A DNA stretch of 64,000 bases from NCBI GenBank assembly GCA_033807695.1, contig CM066311.1, forward strand, positions 992,001-1,056,000. The letters are read 5' to 3'. The translations under genes and the position numbers were made by a program. Source of the stretch: Daedaleopsis sinensis. Taxonomy: Eukaryota > Basidiomycota > Agaricomycetes > Polyporales > Polyporaceae. Under the pieces are notes generated by a model. That model saw only the letters and a program-made list of their open reading frames with translations, made no database searches and was not told the origin of the DNA. Of the stretch, positions 9,929 through 21,523 are shown piece after piece. Position 1 is the first letter of the stretch; each line of letters opens with the position of its first letter.

Positions 9929-10711
9929 ATAGCTGAGTCCGCTCACGGCAGTACATATAGTCAAGTGAGCTGTCTGGATAACGATGACGAGAAGATGACT
10001 GCGAAGGCTGACACGCACGGAGATGCTCCGCGTATGACTCGAACTCGTCGCGAAAGAATAGGGAAATGTGAGTCTCTCGGACCGACAAAGCCTCCGCTCC
10101 AGCTTTCACTCATATCATCTTCTCTCCGGATGGCCGTTTTGTTACGGGTCACCGACAGATCGACTATAGTGTTCTGAGATAATAGAGAATATTTTAGGCT
10201 GAATTCCGATGAGTCTGAAGCTGATGCCTAAGGACGACTCGGCTCTGGGTTCCGAATCTCCCTTAGCACAAACAACAGCAGATGTCATAGCAGACCATTT
10301 CAGGCCAGAGGGCTTCTTAGCCCGTCTGTTGAGTGACGAATCAGAGTGTAGGCACCGGAGGAGGAGGACTGCAGCGGCAGTGCTCCGTGACGTTCGCCTG
10401 CAAGTATTATCGTAAAGTGTGACATACGATCGGCGTGACGTGGCGGACTTAGCGCCAAGGGTCCGCTCTGAATGGTCACTGGCACTTGCCCCCCGGTGCA
10501 GACCCTCATAACTTATAATCGATGCTGGCCAAGGCACCCGGTAGGCTTAAGTCCGAGTCTTCAAGACGAGTTCATAGTCATGCTATATCATCCTATGTAC
10601 GCACTGCCATACAATTGTAAATGACTCAAGGCCACTCAGGCTGCTGCAGTCACTGCCAGACGGCGCTGCAATCTGATCAAAACATCCTTTACAGCGTTTA
10701 AGAAGCCAATA
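9929..10711. other. Intergenic
   Basis: No gene recognised between the P450 exon relic and the F-box gene. Open stretches are short and without domain similarity. Confidence 0.4.
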
Positions 10712-12538
10712 TCACACTAGAAATGTACACTCTACCCTTCCGACGTACCCTCTTATTTGCGACACCATTTCATCCGTAACCGTCTGTAAGTCGTCCGAGT
10801 CGGGTTCTTCTTCAGATTCTTCCCTACCACGCAGTGGCCTCACCCAAATCTTCAGAACCAGCTGATCCAACGGCACCCTGCGCTCGGCACGTACACGTGC
10901 GCATTGAAATATCGCCTCTAGGACCTGGCGCACCTCTGTGGCAACGTAGCAGCGCGCGCGTACGTCGAGTACACGGAGATGGGGACACCGGGGCTCTTCA
11001 ACGTGGGGGGCGTCCTCGTGGCCCGATTGCCCCAATGCCACGAACATGTCAAGCCGGCTGGCGATGGGTCCCCGCAGCTCGAGCTGTTCAAGGGCGGGGA
11101 ACGCGTCAAGGAAGTGCTCGTACGCCGAGAGCTTCTCGGGAATGGGGGCATAGGCGATGTCAAAGGACAGCACTAGACGGCGCACGGCCATCCAGCCGAG
11201 AGCTTCCACGAGGTAATCGAGCCCGGGGGGTTCGGTCTCGACTGGAGGAGCGCCTGGCTGTGGTTCAACTGAAATTACTATCGAGGTGAACTCGCGCGCT
11301 AAGTCTACGTCTGCCGGCGCGTCTGGCGGTGCGCGGAACTCCGTCGAATACGGGTGCCTGTATCGATAGGATACACCTTCTTCCATGCATCTGATGAGGA
11401 AGTGGAGGTGGGTCGGCAGGAGGTCTGTGAATGGACGTCCGGGAATTAGGGAGGGGGGGACGGAAGCGCGGATGTCGATGCAAGGGATGTCCTCGGAGAG
11501 AATGACATGCAGAAGAAGCTCTGTGATCAGAGCGTGACGCGCATGTATAGAGAACACCTGGAGCTTCGGTAGCCCGACGAGAGTCCTCTGCCGAACCCGG
11601 TAATGGTAGGTGAGGGGGGGCGCATCTGCTACAACCAGTGCGGAGTCTTCGGGTCGGACACGTCGCTGGGAGCACCAGAGATACAATTCCTCCAAGGCCG
11701 CATTGTATCTGAGAACAGCAACGAAGTCTTTGATGCTGAAAGGCAGGACAGGGTCGGAGAGTACTGATGGGTGATCATGCAGCTTCAAGACACGGAGAGA
11801 TCGCCAGAACTGCCCGGGAGGGGGTACATGAACCTGCTTGAGTACCAACGTGTGGAGTCGCGGTTGATTCACCCGCGACAAGCCGCAGTCGAGAATGCGC
11901 ATCACGTTGAGATGCGTGTGCTCCATCGGGATGATGGTGAGGCTTTCGAGGGCAGGGAAACCGGGTCCGGATGCGAGCCAAGGGATAATGAACATATTGA
12001 GGTCTCGCACGAAGACATTCACGTAGAGTGAACGGAAACGCGCGGCGTGAGAGAGGACAAGGTCCACGGCCTCTACGTCGACAGATTTGTTCTTGCTAAC
12101 CTCTCTGTAGAAGATACGGACGTCGATGGTGCACCCACTAGACCGTTTCAGGAGGAGTGCCACATGTGAAACGGGTTCGATAGCGTCGATGTAGCGCCAG
12201 AATTGTGGGTTACTTATACATATCCGCTGCCATTGCAGACAGACAGCCATGAGCTTCGGGAGAGCACGGCCACGGCAAGATGTTGGCCAGGCCTCTAGCA
12301 GATCAATCTCGGTGAAGATGTCGATGAGGAGTTCGGTGGGTAGGTCCTGTATGCCTAGGCTATTGTTCGACCTAGGAGGACTCGAAGGTGATGCGGAGTC
12401 GGCAACACGCTCAGGAAGGCTAGATGCTTGGGCCTCGGGCATGATGACCGATAGGTAAACCGTAGAGGTCAGGTCCTGTAGATGGTAGAGTCCGAGTTGG
12501 TCAGATCCAAGACAAGTCTGAGCATAGGCATCGGCCAT
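10712..12538 (-). CDS. F-box/LRR protein
   Basis: Single-exon frame of 608 aa from ATG 12538 (MADAYAQTCLGSDQLGLYHL). A Ser/Pro-rich leader precedes a clear F-box at about residues 55-105: IQDLPTELLIDIFTEIDLLE, then LMAVCLQWQRICISNPQFWR. The segment VALLLKRSSGCTIDVRIF begins the LRR-like part, which carries many L-x-x-L units (FPALESLTI, QPRLHTLVLKQVHV, LRVLKLHDH, FPALEQLEL, CPHLRVLDVR). Role: substrate-recognition adaptor of an SCF ubiquitin ligase through SKP1. The frame stays open to an ATG at 12742, but a GTATGT donor directly after MCEL suggests a 5' intron there. A later ATG at 12442 (MPEAQASS) is the most compact start. Substrate unknown. Confidence 0.8.
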   Translation of the reverse strand: MADAYAQTCLGSDQLGLYHLQDLTSTVYLSVIMPEAQASSLPERVADSASPSSPPRSNNSLGIQDLPTELLIDIFTEIDLLEAWPTSCRGRALPKLMAVCLQWQRICISNPQFWRYIDAIEPVSHVALLLKRSSGCTIDVRIFYREVSKNKSVDVEAVDLVLSHAARFRSLYVNVFVRDLNMFIIPWLASGPGFPALESLTIIPMEHTHLNVMRILDCGLSRVNQPRLHTLVLKQVHVPPPGQFWRSLRVLKLHDHPSVLSDPVLPFSIKDFVAVLRYNAALEELYLWCSQRRVRPEDSALVVADAPPLTYHYRVRQRTLVGLPKLQVFSIHARHALITELLLHVILSEDIPCIDIRASVPPSLIPGRPFTDLLPTHLHFLIRCMEEGVSYRYRHPYSTEFRAPPDAPADVDLAREFTSIVISVEPQPGAPPVETEPPGLDYLVEALGWMAVRRLVLSFDIAYAPIPEKLSAYEHFLDAFPALEQLELRGPIASRLDMFVALGQSGHEDAPHVEEPRCPHLRVLDVRARCYVATEVRQVLEAIFQCARVRAERRVPLDQLVLKIWVRPLRGREESEEEPDSDDLQTVTDEMVSQIRGYVGRVECTFLV

Positions 12539-13375
12539 TGACCAGCGAGTCCTCACCGATTCTTTCGGGATAGGTGATCTTGTCCGACTAACCGGGCAAT
12601 GAGGATAGAGGTACAGCTGACAGTGAGAGCAGCTGTACTTGTGCGATCCACGACGACTCCGTCGGCTAGACCTGACTGCGGTCTTCTGATTACCGTGTAT
12701 ATGTGTCCGAAAGAGGGAAATTGGACATACCAGTTCGCACATGCTGCGCCCCGCACGTATTCAACGTGCGCCGTGTCTTGAGTACAAAGGTACATACTAG
12801 TACTGATTACTGCCGAAGCAGACTATGACTGCATCTAAAACGCCTTGAGACTCTCGAACCCGCTTGGGGGACATTGCAGCTGCTAAAAAGCGGGGGACAA
12901 CAGCAGGTCTGTCACAGGGAAGACTCTCTTGCAACTTGAATCTTCGAACTGTCGGTCGCGTTCTGGGCGCATGATATGCAGGGAGTATACCTACTCCAAA
13001 AACTGCGCCTTCATATTCAGGGCTACTAAGCCCGTGCATGAAGAGCAAACGTACCTTCTAGGACGTTGATGCGCCGTCTGCGTCCGCAGCCGGCTCACTG
13101 GCCACGTACGCACATTGCCACCAGACATGCCAATGCATCCCATCCACATCCATCTGACCCACAGGACTCCGGGGAGGAGGGCTTACTCAACACATAGCCG
13201 TACACACGAATGCCGAATGGAAAGCGGAAGCAATAGACTTGCAGTCCATTCCTGTCGGCATAACCTACCCTTGTCCCCCAACGGAGCGAGGTTCAGCACT
13301 TTGCATAAAAGAGACGGGGACGCACTCACTTCAAAACTCAGAACACCACCCAGCATCGACATCATTCACCACTTC
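12539..13375. other. Divergent intergenic region
   Basis: Promoter region shared by the F-box gene (-) and the first DUF3237-like gene (+). A TATA-like GCATAAAAG lies at about 13303-13311, roughly 65 nt before the DUF3237-like start. Confidence 0.45.
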
Positions 13376-14070
13376 ATGCACATCTCAACTCCATTCTCTT
13401 TGCTCCTCGCAACGCTTGGAACCATCATGTCTGTGCAAGGACTCACTCCCGCCACTCCGCCCTCTCTCAAGGTCCTCTTCGTCGGGTTCATCCACATCGA
13501 AGAGATCAAGACCATCAACAACGGCACGTTTGGAACGCGTGTGCACGCTACCATCACAGGGTCAGTACCTGCTCGAATCCTGATTCTTGCCGGGCCACTC
13601 ACCTAGATGTTCTTCGACATGGCAGAGGGCAATTCAAGGACCCCGCCGGCAACCTGGTGGGCACAATCCTCCCGACGGCCGAAGTGGGCATCGTCACGAG
13701 CACCGGGACCTTCTTCCCCGACGCCATCCTGCCGGTCGTGTGGAAGGCCGATAACAAGTACGCCCACTTGCACGCGAAGGGTGTTGGGTGTGTAGTCTTG
13801 TAGCACTCCAGAGAACGAGTATGTCTGATGAGTGTTTGATAGGTCATTCGGCACGTCAAGCTTGCTATACGTGTAAGTCACTGACATTCGCCGCCAGAGC
13901 ACCACGGTACTGACCGTGACGTGTGTCAACAACACCACTCCCTCTCTGATAGGCACCTGGAGACCGACTCGGAGAAGTATAGCGCCTTGAACAGCAAGTT
14001 CCTCCTCGGAAACATAACCTTCGCGGGACAGTCCGCAGATTCCACCGTGACCATTTTCACTGCGGTTTAG
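13376..14070 (+). CDS. Secreted DUF3237-like protein, copy A
   Basis: Four exons, 13376-13560, 13626-13787, 13843-13872 and 13953-14070 (495 nt, 164 aa). Residues 1-22 (MHISTPFSLLLATLGTIMSV and onward) are a signal peptide. The mature part has the order LKVLFVGFIHIEEIKTINNG, TFGTRVHATITGG, DPAGNLVGTILPTAEVGIVT, DAILPVVWKADNKYAHLHAK, then YVHLETDSEKYSALNS. That order (beta strand, G-x-R, ITGG, GTxLP, D-x-x-LPVV, late FETxxExYxxLN block) resembles the DUF3237/UPF0311 small beta-barrel family. The function of that family is unknown. It is paralogous to copy B 1 kb downstream, with identical exon lengths. Likely acts outside the cell. The assignment rests on pattern, not on a search. Confidence 0.7.
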
Positions 14071-15102
14071 GGCAACCCCATTCGTACGGTACAACGCATG
14101 CACTTCCCGGTAGGCAGTAGAGTGCTAGCGAGTCAGGACGAACATCAGACCGTCACGATGTTGTATTGACTCACAATGATTCATCTTTATATGCCTTCGA
14201 TTAACTGTTTGACTGGTGGTAACCGCCGGTGGCAGCACGATGATAATCGCGTGATATATGCGGTCCTCCCTATCCGAGCAAACGAGAGGTGAGACAGGAG
14301 GTAAAGGTGGGAGAGTTCGGATATTTCATGAAAGATCCAACTGAGTGCGTGGTTCAAAAGGACATGGTTCTTCAAGATGGCGAACGTCACGGTCAAAGTG
14401 TGCGCAGGGTCGTACCAGTAAAACCATACTTGCATTCGACCCCTGTCCTAGTCGGAAATTTGCCTACAATATGTCAGCAGTCAGAGAACCAGACGAATGT
14501 ACTCAAAGTCGTGAGGGATGTCGCACACATGCATACTCGCGCTGTGCGAGATGCACGTTCGTGCATTCGGATGAGTTTGACTGTCCATTGCTGACTGTAG
14601 GCGCAAGTGCGGGCAGATGACAGTGGGCTTTATATCAGACGGCCATACTGCGATCTAGGTATATGTCATCCAGTTGGATCTATACGCCAAAGAGGACACA
14701 GTGCGCACCGCCTTCGACTTGCGTACTCCTCGGGCATGTCGGTCAGTACGAGAAGTGTTCATGTCATAGCAGTACTTGTTTGGTGGTTCAGGGTGCTTTC
14801 AGTGACTGAGCTACGAATATGGGCATGAATCTACGATGTCCGTTAGGAACCCGCTGACTCAGGGTATTTCCAACCAAGCTAACAAGTTGTACGAACCTTG
14901 GACGGCGACCGCAGAGCTGGATGGAATCATACTTGCGGCGTCAGCTCACGGAGTGCAGCGTTCCGTAGATGTCCCGCAGCGGGATGACTCTCAGCACGGG
15001 GGTAAGATATAAGGGAAGAGGGAAGGCCAACTTCAAGAAACAGAGAACTCAGAGATCACTTACCGAGACGAACAACACCAACACCCACCCTCTTCAAGAA
15101 CA
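14071..15102. other. Spacer between tandem DUF3237-like genes
   Basis: No gene found in this 1-kb spacer. A TATA-like AGATATAAG near 15004-15012 is about 90 nt before the copy B start. Confidence 0.45.
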
Positions 15103-15790
15103 ATGCGGACTTTCGCTCTCCTCGTTTCGTACCTCGCGACGCTCGCTGCCTTCGCACCTGCTGGAGCGCTCACACCAGCCGACCCCCCAAAGCTGGAAGT
15201 TCTCTTCCTCGGGACCCTCGCACTAGGGGACGTCCAGACCGTGAACAACGGCCCCTTCGGAAACCGCATCCACGTCGCCATCACTGGGTCAGTACCCGGG
15301 CACCCCTCGCTCTGCAGCGGAATGCATATGGCTCACCTCCATATCCATATCTTAGAGGTAACCTCACCGACCCCTCCGGGACCCTGGTGGGCACGATCCT
15401 CCCGACCGCCGACGCGGGCATCGTCAGCAACAACGGCTTCATCTACCCCGACGCGGTCCTGCCGGTCGTCTTGACGGCCGACAACAAGTATGCCTACCTC
15501 CACGCAAAGGGTGTCGGGTGCGTCATACCCACCCTCCGCAGCTTGGCATTGGGTAGCGGAACTGATCGTTGTTCAGAATACCTGGAGTGTCGAGCCTGAG
15601 CTATGTGTAAGTCTTGGTGATATCATCTCGCGCGTGGAAAGAAAGACACTGACGCGGTATGGAACCTCACAGACACCTGGAGACCGACTCGGAGCAGTAT
15701 ATCGGCTTGAACAGCAGGTTCCTCATTGGAAACAGCACCTTTCCAGACGGCCTATCCGGGAACGGGTTTCTGACCATCTTCGGTGCTTAA
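15103..15790 (+). CDS. Secreted DUF3237-like protein, copy B
   Basis: Four exons, 15103-15287, 15356-15517, 15577-15606 and 15673-15790: 185, 162, 30 and 118 nt, exactly the lengths in copy A, giving 164 aa. The signal peptide is MRTFALLVSYLATLAAFAPA followed by GALTPADPP. The mature domain shares its blocks with copy A: LEVLFLGTLALGDVQTVNNG, FGNRIHVAITGG, DPSGTLVGTILPTADAGIVS, DAVLPVVLTADNKYAYLHAK, YVHLETDSEQYIGLNS and FLIGN. Conserved residues cluster in the same blocks while introns and the C-terminus have diverged, so both copies look maintained. Function unknown; probably an extracellular beta-barrel. Confidence 0.7.
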
Positions 15791-16195
15791 TCCAAGTAGT
15801 ATAACATTGTACGTCGGTGGCGACTGAGGGGCGCGGTCAAACATACCACTAGAGAGAGTCATCGTCAGATGGCAACAAGGAAGAATGTTCTGGATTGGCT
15901 TACGACGCGGGATATATGGCATCCCGACCTCACCACCACTAAAAATGTGCACGGCTCTAGAATAGCACTATGATAATGTAGTGTAGAAAAAGGCCTTATT
16001 GTACGCTCATCGAGCGGATCGAAACCGCTACGAGTCGACTACATTTGCACACATGCTGGACCTTTCCAACGTCATTAATTCAAAGCGTACTCGTAAGACA
16101 CCATGGCTTCGAACGCAGGACGGAGGTGCACCACGCATGTGCTTTTGGGTATAGCATGCGAACAAGGGGCTCAGCAAGAGCGACCTGGTCGCCTT
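15791..16195. other. Convergent intergenic region
   Basis: 3' flanks of DUF3237-like copy B (+) and ILV5 (-). No gene seen. Confidence 0.5.
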
Positions 16196-17609
16196 TTACG
16201 ACTGGCTGTCAGGGCGGAGAGAGCGCACAACCTTGCCCGCGCGCCAGATCTCCTGCTCGTCGATCTCCTTGAGTTCCTTGGCGAGGTCCTCGCGGTACGT
16301 GGAGCGTCCGTTGAACTCGAGCGAACGACGAGTCTCCGATCCGTTCTTCACGCTCTCGTACAGGCGCTCGAAGACGGGCAAGTTAATCTTCTCGAACTCC
16401 TTGGCCCAGTCGAGAGCACCACGGCGTGCAGTGGTCGAGCACGCGTTGTACATGTAATCCATGCTGCATGGTACGGTTAGCGGGTGTAACAACCGATCCG
16501 GTGAGAAGGATGCTTACCCGTACTGGCCGATGAGAGGGTACAGAGACTGAGTGGCCTCCTCGACAGTCTCGTTGAACGCCTCCGACGGGGTGTGGCCGTT
16601 CTTCCGGAGGACCTGGTACTGTGCGAGGAACAATCCCTGGATGGCACCCATCAACTGGAACAGCGAGTCAGCACGCCGATTTCTCCTAGCACTCAGGAAA
16701 GCACACGTACGACACCACGCTCGCCGTAGAGGTCGGAGTACACCTCCTTCTCGAAGGTGGTCTCGTACAGGTAGCCAGAGCCGACGGCGACACCAAGCGC
16801 GACAGCCTTCTCCTTCGCCTTGCCGGTGACATCCTGCCAAACAGCAATGGAAGAGTTGATGCCACGGCCCTCCTTGAAGAGCGTGCGGACGGTACGGCCG
16901 GAGCCCTTGGGCGCAACAAGGATAACGTCGACGTCCTCAGGGCAGATGACCTTCGTGTCCTCCTTGTACACGACGGAGAAGCCGTGCGAGAAGTAGAGGG
17001 TCTTGCCCTTGGTGATGAGGGGCTTGATCTGGGGCCACGTCTGGGACTGGGCAGCGTCAGAGAGCAGGTTCATGATGATGGTGCCGCGGTTGATCGCCTC
17101 CTCGATGGGGAAGAGGGTCTTGCCCGGGACCCAGCCGTCCTCAATCGCCTGCCTCCAGCTCTCACCGCCCTCACGAACGCCGACGATGACGTTCATGCCG
17201 TTGTCGCGCGCGTTGAGACCTTGGCCATGACCTTGGGAACCGTAGCCAATCATCGCGAGCGTGTCGTTTTTGAAGTACTCCTGGAGCTTCGCGAGAGGCC
17301 AGTCGCTGCGCTCGTAGACGACCTCCTTGGTGCCGGCGAAGTCAAGGGTCTTGACACCGCGCGTCGTCTGTACAACAGCAACAGAGTAAAAAACCATGTA
17401 TGAGATATTGTTGCTTAAAGCGAGACGTGCATTGAGGGAGGTAGACATACCATGACAGCGGCGCGGGGTGTTGCAGACTTGGGCGCAGCAGTCCGAGCGA
17501 GCATCGAGTACGACGCCGCCTGCGCGGTCTTCGAGGAGACCTGCGCCGCAGAGCGGGGTGTACGACGAGAAGCAGCGCGAGCAGCAGCACGGAACGCGAA
17601 GGAAGACAT
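16196..17609 (-). CDS. ILV5: Ketol-acid reductoisomerase, mitochondrial
   Basis: Four exons, 17609-17451, 17367-16711, 16654-16518 and 16463-16196 (1221 nt, 406 aa), close to the usual fungal length. Residues 1-53 are an Ala/Arg/Ser-rich, acid-free mitochondrial presequence (MSSFAFRAAARAASRRTPRS). The NADPH-binding Rossmann motif is at residues 91-101 (AMIGYGSQGHG). Downstream blocks typical of the family include NVIVGVR, EEAINRGTIIMNLLSDAAQS, KTLYFSHGFS, DVILVAPKGSGRTVR and the all-helical C-terminal domain (YGERGV|LMGAIQGLFLAQYQVL, then AFNETVEEATQSLYPLIGQY). The enzyme converts acetolactate or acetohydroxybutyrate to the dihydroxy acids of isoleucine and valine synthesis. It diverges from CAB2 across 301 nt. 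Confidence 0.95.
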
Positions 17610-17636
17610 GGTGGTTGGGGACAGCGCAAACTGTCG

Positions 17637-17642
17637 TGACTC
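17637..17642. promoter_or_regulatory. TGACTC site (Gcn4/Cpc1-type) upstream of ILV5
   Basis: TGACTC 28 nt before the ILV5 start codon. The hexamer is the core of the general amino-acid control element bound by Gcn4/Cpc1 bZIP factors in ascomycetes. Its use in this fungus is inference. Confidence 0.4.
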
Positions 17643-17684
17643 GGTCTGTATACCTCCAGTTTTAAACGCTCGCTTACTTAATGC

Positions 17685-17690
17685 TGACTC
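17685..17690. promoter_or_regulatory. Second TGACTC site upstream of ILV5
   Basis: A second TGACTC, 76 nt before the ILV5 start and 43 nt from the first. Two copies in under 60 nt are more than expected by chance. Confidence 0.4.
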
Positions 17691-17910
17691 CTGTATATCG
17701 GGCGCTTCTGTTGCTTCTTTGAGGACTACAAGATCCCCAACGCTTTGCAATGATATTCACGACGCATATCTGCTAGCACTTGCTACTTCTGCTGCCTGGA
17801 AATCCTCGACGCTGCTCACACTACCCTTCGAGCTCCAGCTGATAGGGTCAAGCGTAGCCTTTGCGCAGTCATCTTCAAATTCCCCTCTCAGTGAAACGAG
17901 ATCAAATCAG

Positions 17911-19227
17911 ATGGCGACATCCTTGCAACCCGATAGCGAAAACAGCAGCGTCTTCTCCGCCGAAAGGTACTTTGCCACTCAATTGCCACCACCTGCGCTC
18001 GAGCAGGATGTCGCGCGTGTACAGGAATTCCTGCGGAGGCAGCTGACGGACGGGCGGAAGGTCGTGCTCGTAACGGTACGGCCCTGGTCTGCTTCCTGCC
18101 TGATTGCGGCTGATGGCATCTCAGAGCGGCGGGACTACCGTGCCATTGGAGCTCAATGTGTGAGCGACGCGTTCCAGGACATGTTCGGCGCAGGAGCTGA
18201 TGTAACGGGACACCTCGCAGCGTGCGGTTCTTGGACAACTTCAGTGCAGGTGCGTGCTTCACGGTTAGTCCTATTTGAGACGCGTGCAGATCACAACGCT
18301 TCTCCAGGGACACGAGGCGCGACGTCCGCAGAGTACTTCCTTAAGGCCGGCTATGCCGTGATCTTCATGCACAGGCAGTTCAGCCTCCAGCCGTTCAGCA
18401 GACACTACTCGCACTCCACGCACCCCTTTCTCGACTTCCTCGACATCGACGAGAGCGCGTCCACCGCTTCACCCATCACCGTCCGGCCCTCCGAGCGCGA
18501 GCAGCTCCTGGAGGTCCTCTCCACATACAAGGCCGTCCAGCGCGCGGGCACGCTCCTCACGCTCACATTCGTCACCGTGAACGACTACCTGTGGCAACTG
18601 CGCGCAGTCAGCCAAGAAATGGGTGTGCTCGGAAGGCACTGTCTATACTACCTCGCCGCCGCTGTCAGCGATTTCTTCCTGCCGCGACAGAAGATGGTGC
18701 GTCCGTTTCTCTGCTTTCCCGATCCACCGCCCATCGTTCCCCGCCACAGTCGGAGCACAAGATCCAGTCCGGGAAAGGCAGCCTGCACATCGAGATGGAC
18801 CAGGTGCCCAAGATCCTCAAAGCCCTCGTGGCTGAATGGACGCGCGAGGGCTACATCGTTTCCTTCAAGGTCAGTTACGGTCTGACGACATGATGCCTCG
18901 TGCTGACTCGCATCGTTGTAGCTTGAGACCGACCCTGACCTCCTCATACCGAAAGCGTGCCAGGCCCTCGCGCGGTACGGGCATCAGGTTGTCATCGGGA
19001 ACGACCTGAACAGGCGGAAGTTCGAAGTTGTCTTCGTTTCACCGAAGTCCGCTCTATCTTCTGCGCAATCAGCGCAGTCGCGAGAGGGCCACGCTGCACC
19101 AGAAGGGTACGAGGAGACGTGGCTCCGCATTGACCTCGCACAGAATCCCAAGAAGGAGATAGAGGAGGATATCGTTGTAGAGCTGGTCAAGAGACATGCA
19201 TCATGGATAGAGAACTTGAAAGTGTAG
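17911..19227 (+). CDS. CAB2: Phosphopantothenate-cysteine ligase
   Basis: Six exons, 17911-18075, 18125-18159, 18221-18249, 18308-18696, 18750-18869 and 18922-19227 (1044 nt, 347 aa). The start is followed by a short leader and the expected FSAERYFATQLPPPALEQDV helix. The nucleotide-binding loop is VLVTSGGTTVPLE, then VRFLDNFSAGTRGATSAEYF, the family signature for PPCS. Later blocks are LYYLAAAVSDFFLP, SEHKIQSGKGSLHIEMDQVP, ALARYGHQVVIGNDLNRRKF and a C-terminal helix with KKEIEEDIVVELVKRHASWI. The enzyme condenses 4'-phosphopantothenate with cysteine in CoA synthesis; it is cytosolic and normally a dimer. Two very short exons (35 and 29 nt) encode the signature loop. Confidence 0.95.
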
Positions 19228-19538
19228 ATCGTGGGTCAACGGCGTAATTCTCATTTCCCGTTTGTGTCTTCCGTACACTATCTTGCAGTAGTTCCCAGTT
19301 GAGGCTAATGCAATCACTTCTCCACTATCGTTCCAGTGCAATAACATACCGAGGCCACTTGTCCACAGAAGACATCGTAGTACGTAGACGCGATCAATAA
19401 GAAAGTAGGAGGATGTGGATGACTATAAATACATTGGTGAATACGAGTCCCCCAAGCCAAATATCAACGTATGTACAGTGCAGATCCGTCACTACACCCC
19501 GCCCGAAGACCCCACAGAGCAAAGGATGCGCGAACCGA
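19228..19538. other. Convergent intergenic region
   Basis: 311 nt between the ends of CAB2 (+) and the golgin gene (-). No gene seen. Confidence 0.5.
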
Positions 19539-21251
19539 TCACAACGGCGCCTTCTCCTTGCCCTTCAACGGTGGACTTGCATGGGTCCGATCTGGCGAAG
19601 TCGCTAGGGAGGCTGAACTGAACGAAGACAGTCGCCGCGAACCGTTGAGTCCGAGGGGTGATAGTCGTGTCGAAGGCTGCGTAGGCGTGCCTGGCAATGA
19701 GTTGTTTGGCCTTGACGGTGAGCGGGGCTGCGGTGGTGGTGAACCGTCTCCGGACGCTGCTTCCGTCAGAAGGAACTCCACCCATAGCCGGGAGAATGAC
19801 TGGGGAAACACGTTTAGTGTTATTGTATGCGGTAGAGTGCGGGCGTCATGTAAGACTTACCTCGGTCTCGTCTGTCTTCTGCAGCTCCGCCGGCCTGCTC
19901 GCGGGAGACGACGCGGCGGACCTGCCCCACAGCGAAGAGCCGGATGAGGATGGGGTTGGGCCGCTCCGTTGGAGTCCGGCCTTTTCCTTCTCGTCATCCG
20001 ACCAAGAGAGGATGGTTGCTAGCAGAGAGAGCATCTCGAAACGTTTCGAGTCCGCTCGGGGGGTGGTTAGGAATGACAGGAGCACATTGGTCACTAAGCG
20101 GCGGTCGACATTTGTGTCGGAGGACGACCGTCTCAGGCGGCGGAGTGCCTCCATTAGGTGTTCGTTCATGATGACACCTATCGCAGAGTTATGGCGATTG
20201 CTCCCGTATGAGAATCTGAATGCGCACCTTCCTGACGTAGCTTGCCAACGAGAATACTCTTCTCCTTCACCTCCTTTTCGAGTTCCTGGACGCGCGAGTT
20301 GTTCGTAGAGGATTCTTCTAGTTGCAGCTCCGCATTTAGAGCGCGGCTCTTGTATTCTGCTAATGACTGTGTCACTTGATCTAATCGAGACTCAAGGTCC
20401 TTAACCGCCTGCTTCAAGTCGCGGTCCTTGGCTGCTAGACGTGAGCGGGAAATCGGTCGCTCAGCAGGAGATGGAGAGACGTACAAGCTTGGAAGTCTTC
20501 CAGCACGGACTGCAAGTTGCCACATTTCTCTCGCTCCACCTCCAGACTCGTCTCCGACCGCTGCCTCGCTTCCCGCTCAAGCTCGAGATCCCTTCTAAAG
20601 GTGTCCGCGGTCGTGCGCGCCTCGTCGGCCGAAACGTGTTCTTGGAGCGCTTTCTGCTCCCACTCGTCGCGCTCTATTCGACATTGTTCGAGCTCGGCCT
20701 GCAGCTCACGGAGCTCGCGCTCTCGCAAGAACGTCTCTTGCGAGCTGTCATGCAGCGCGCGGTTGCGCATGGTCTCGAGCTCGCGAGATGTGCGCTCGGC
20801 CTCCTCGTTGGACATGATGAGCTCGGACTTCAGTGTTTCGACGGTGGCGACTAGGTCCTCGTTCTGTACAGTGAGCTGCTGCACTAGCTGCTCCTGACGG
20901 TCGAGTTCTTCCTATGCATCTGTTGGCCAACGGGTTCATAGAGGTGGAATGGATGTGTGGACGTACGGCATCCTGCTTGAGCTTGTTCCCTAGCGTTGTG
21001 CGCATCGTCGTGAGTTTGCCGAGCAGGTTCCGGTATTGGGCTGCCAGGGCATCCTTCTCCTCTCGCGTCCTCTGCAGCTCTTGCTCGAGTCGTTGGACGG
21101 GATCAAGGTCTTCGGATACTGGTGGTGCATTCCCGTTCGTCTGTATGCCGTTCAAGGGTGGCGGAGAGCCCATGAGACGTTCTCTGTCGAGAGACTTGCG
21201 CGACGCCGAGCCATCGTTGCTCGCCACGTCAGATATTGGGGAGGAGGACAT
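19539..21251 (-). CDS. GRIP-domain golgin (IMH1-like)
   Basis: Five exons, 21251-20967, 20911-20485, 20434-20228, 20177-19861 and 19799-19539 (1497 nt, 498 aa). After a Ser/Asn/Pro-rich head (MSSSPISDVASNDGSASRKS), about 250 residues are an almost unbroken coiled coil (QRLEQELQRTREEKDALAAQ through ESSTNNSRVQELEKEVKEKS). The C-terminal GRIP domain at about 308-375 reads NEH LMEALRRLRR, then VDRRLVTNVLLSFLTTPRAD and FEMLSLLATILSWSDDEKEK. The conserved Tyr-equivalent region and R-x-x-V-T-N core are recognisable. A Ser/Pro-rich tail follows. GRIP golgins bind Arl1-GTP on the trans-Golgi and tether vesicles. It is shorter than many golgins. Confidence 0.85.
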
Positions 21252-21523
21252 GGAGCGGGATTGAGATGAAGCTCGGCCTTCGGAGGGCTATCTTACATGT
21301 AGTTAATTGAGAACTTATGTCTAAAGATAGACACGCAAGACCTAACCCCATGACTGATAGCTTAATTCCCCAGATTCTGAGCCCGAACCCAAGGACGATC
21401 ATCCCTTCCGATCGCACCCAGTCTCTCGGCCAACTACTACTAGACTGCATCTTCCTCGACGACAATGCGTATCACGACGGGCAGAGACACGCATGCGCTG
21501 CACACGCACTGCACTCCGGCGCA
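21252..21523. other. Divergent promoter region
   Basis: Lies between the golgin start (-) and the first coding-like exon of the WD40 gene (+). No further gene. Confidence 0.4.

Larger units (their letters stand above)
17610..17910. promoter_or_regulatory. Bidirectional promoter ILV5 / CAB2
   Basis: 301 nt between the start codons of two divergent housekeeping genes, so both promoters must share it unless 5' UTRs overlap. It contains two TGACTC motifs on the ILV5-proximal side. An open frame from 17452 runs across it in phase with CAB2 but shows no coding-like protein before 17911. Confidence 0.6.

Noticed and set aside
12830..12910. B-box-like GGTTCGAGAGTC on the minus strand
   Set aside because: No A-box at the right distance and no cloverleaf.
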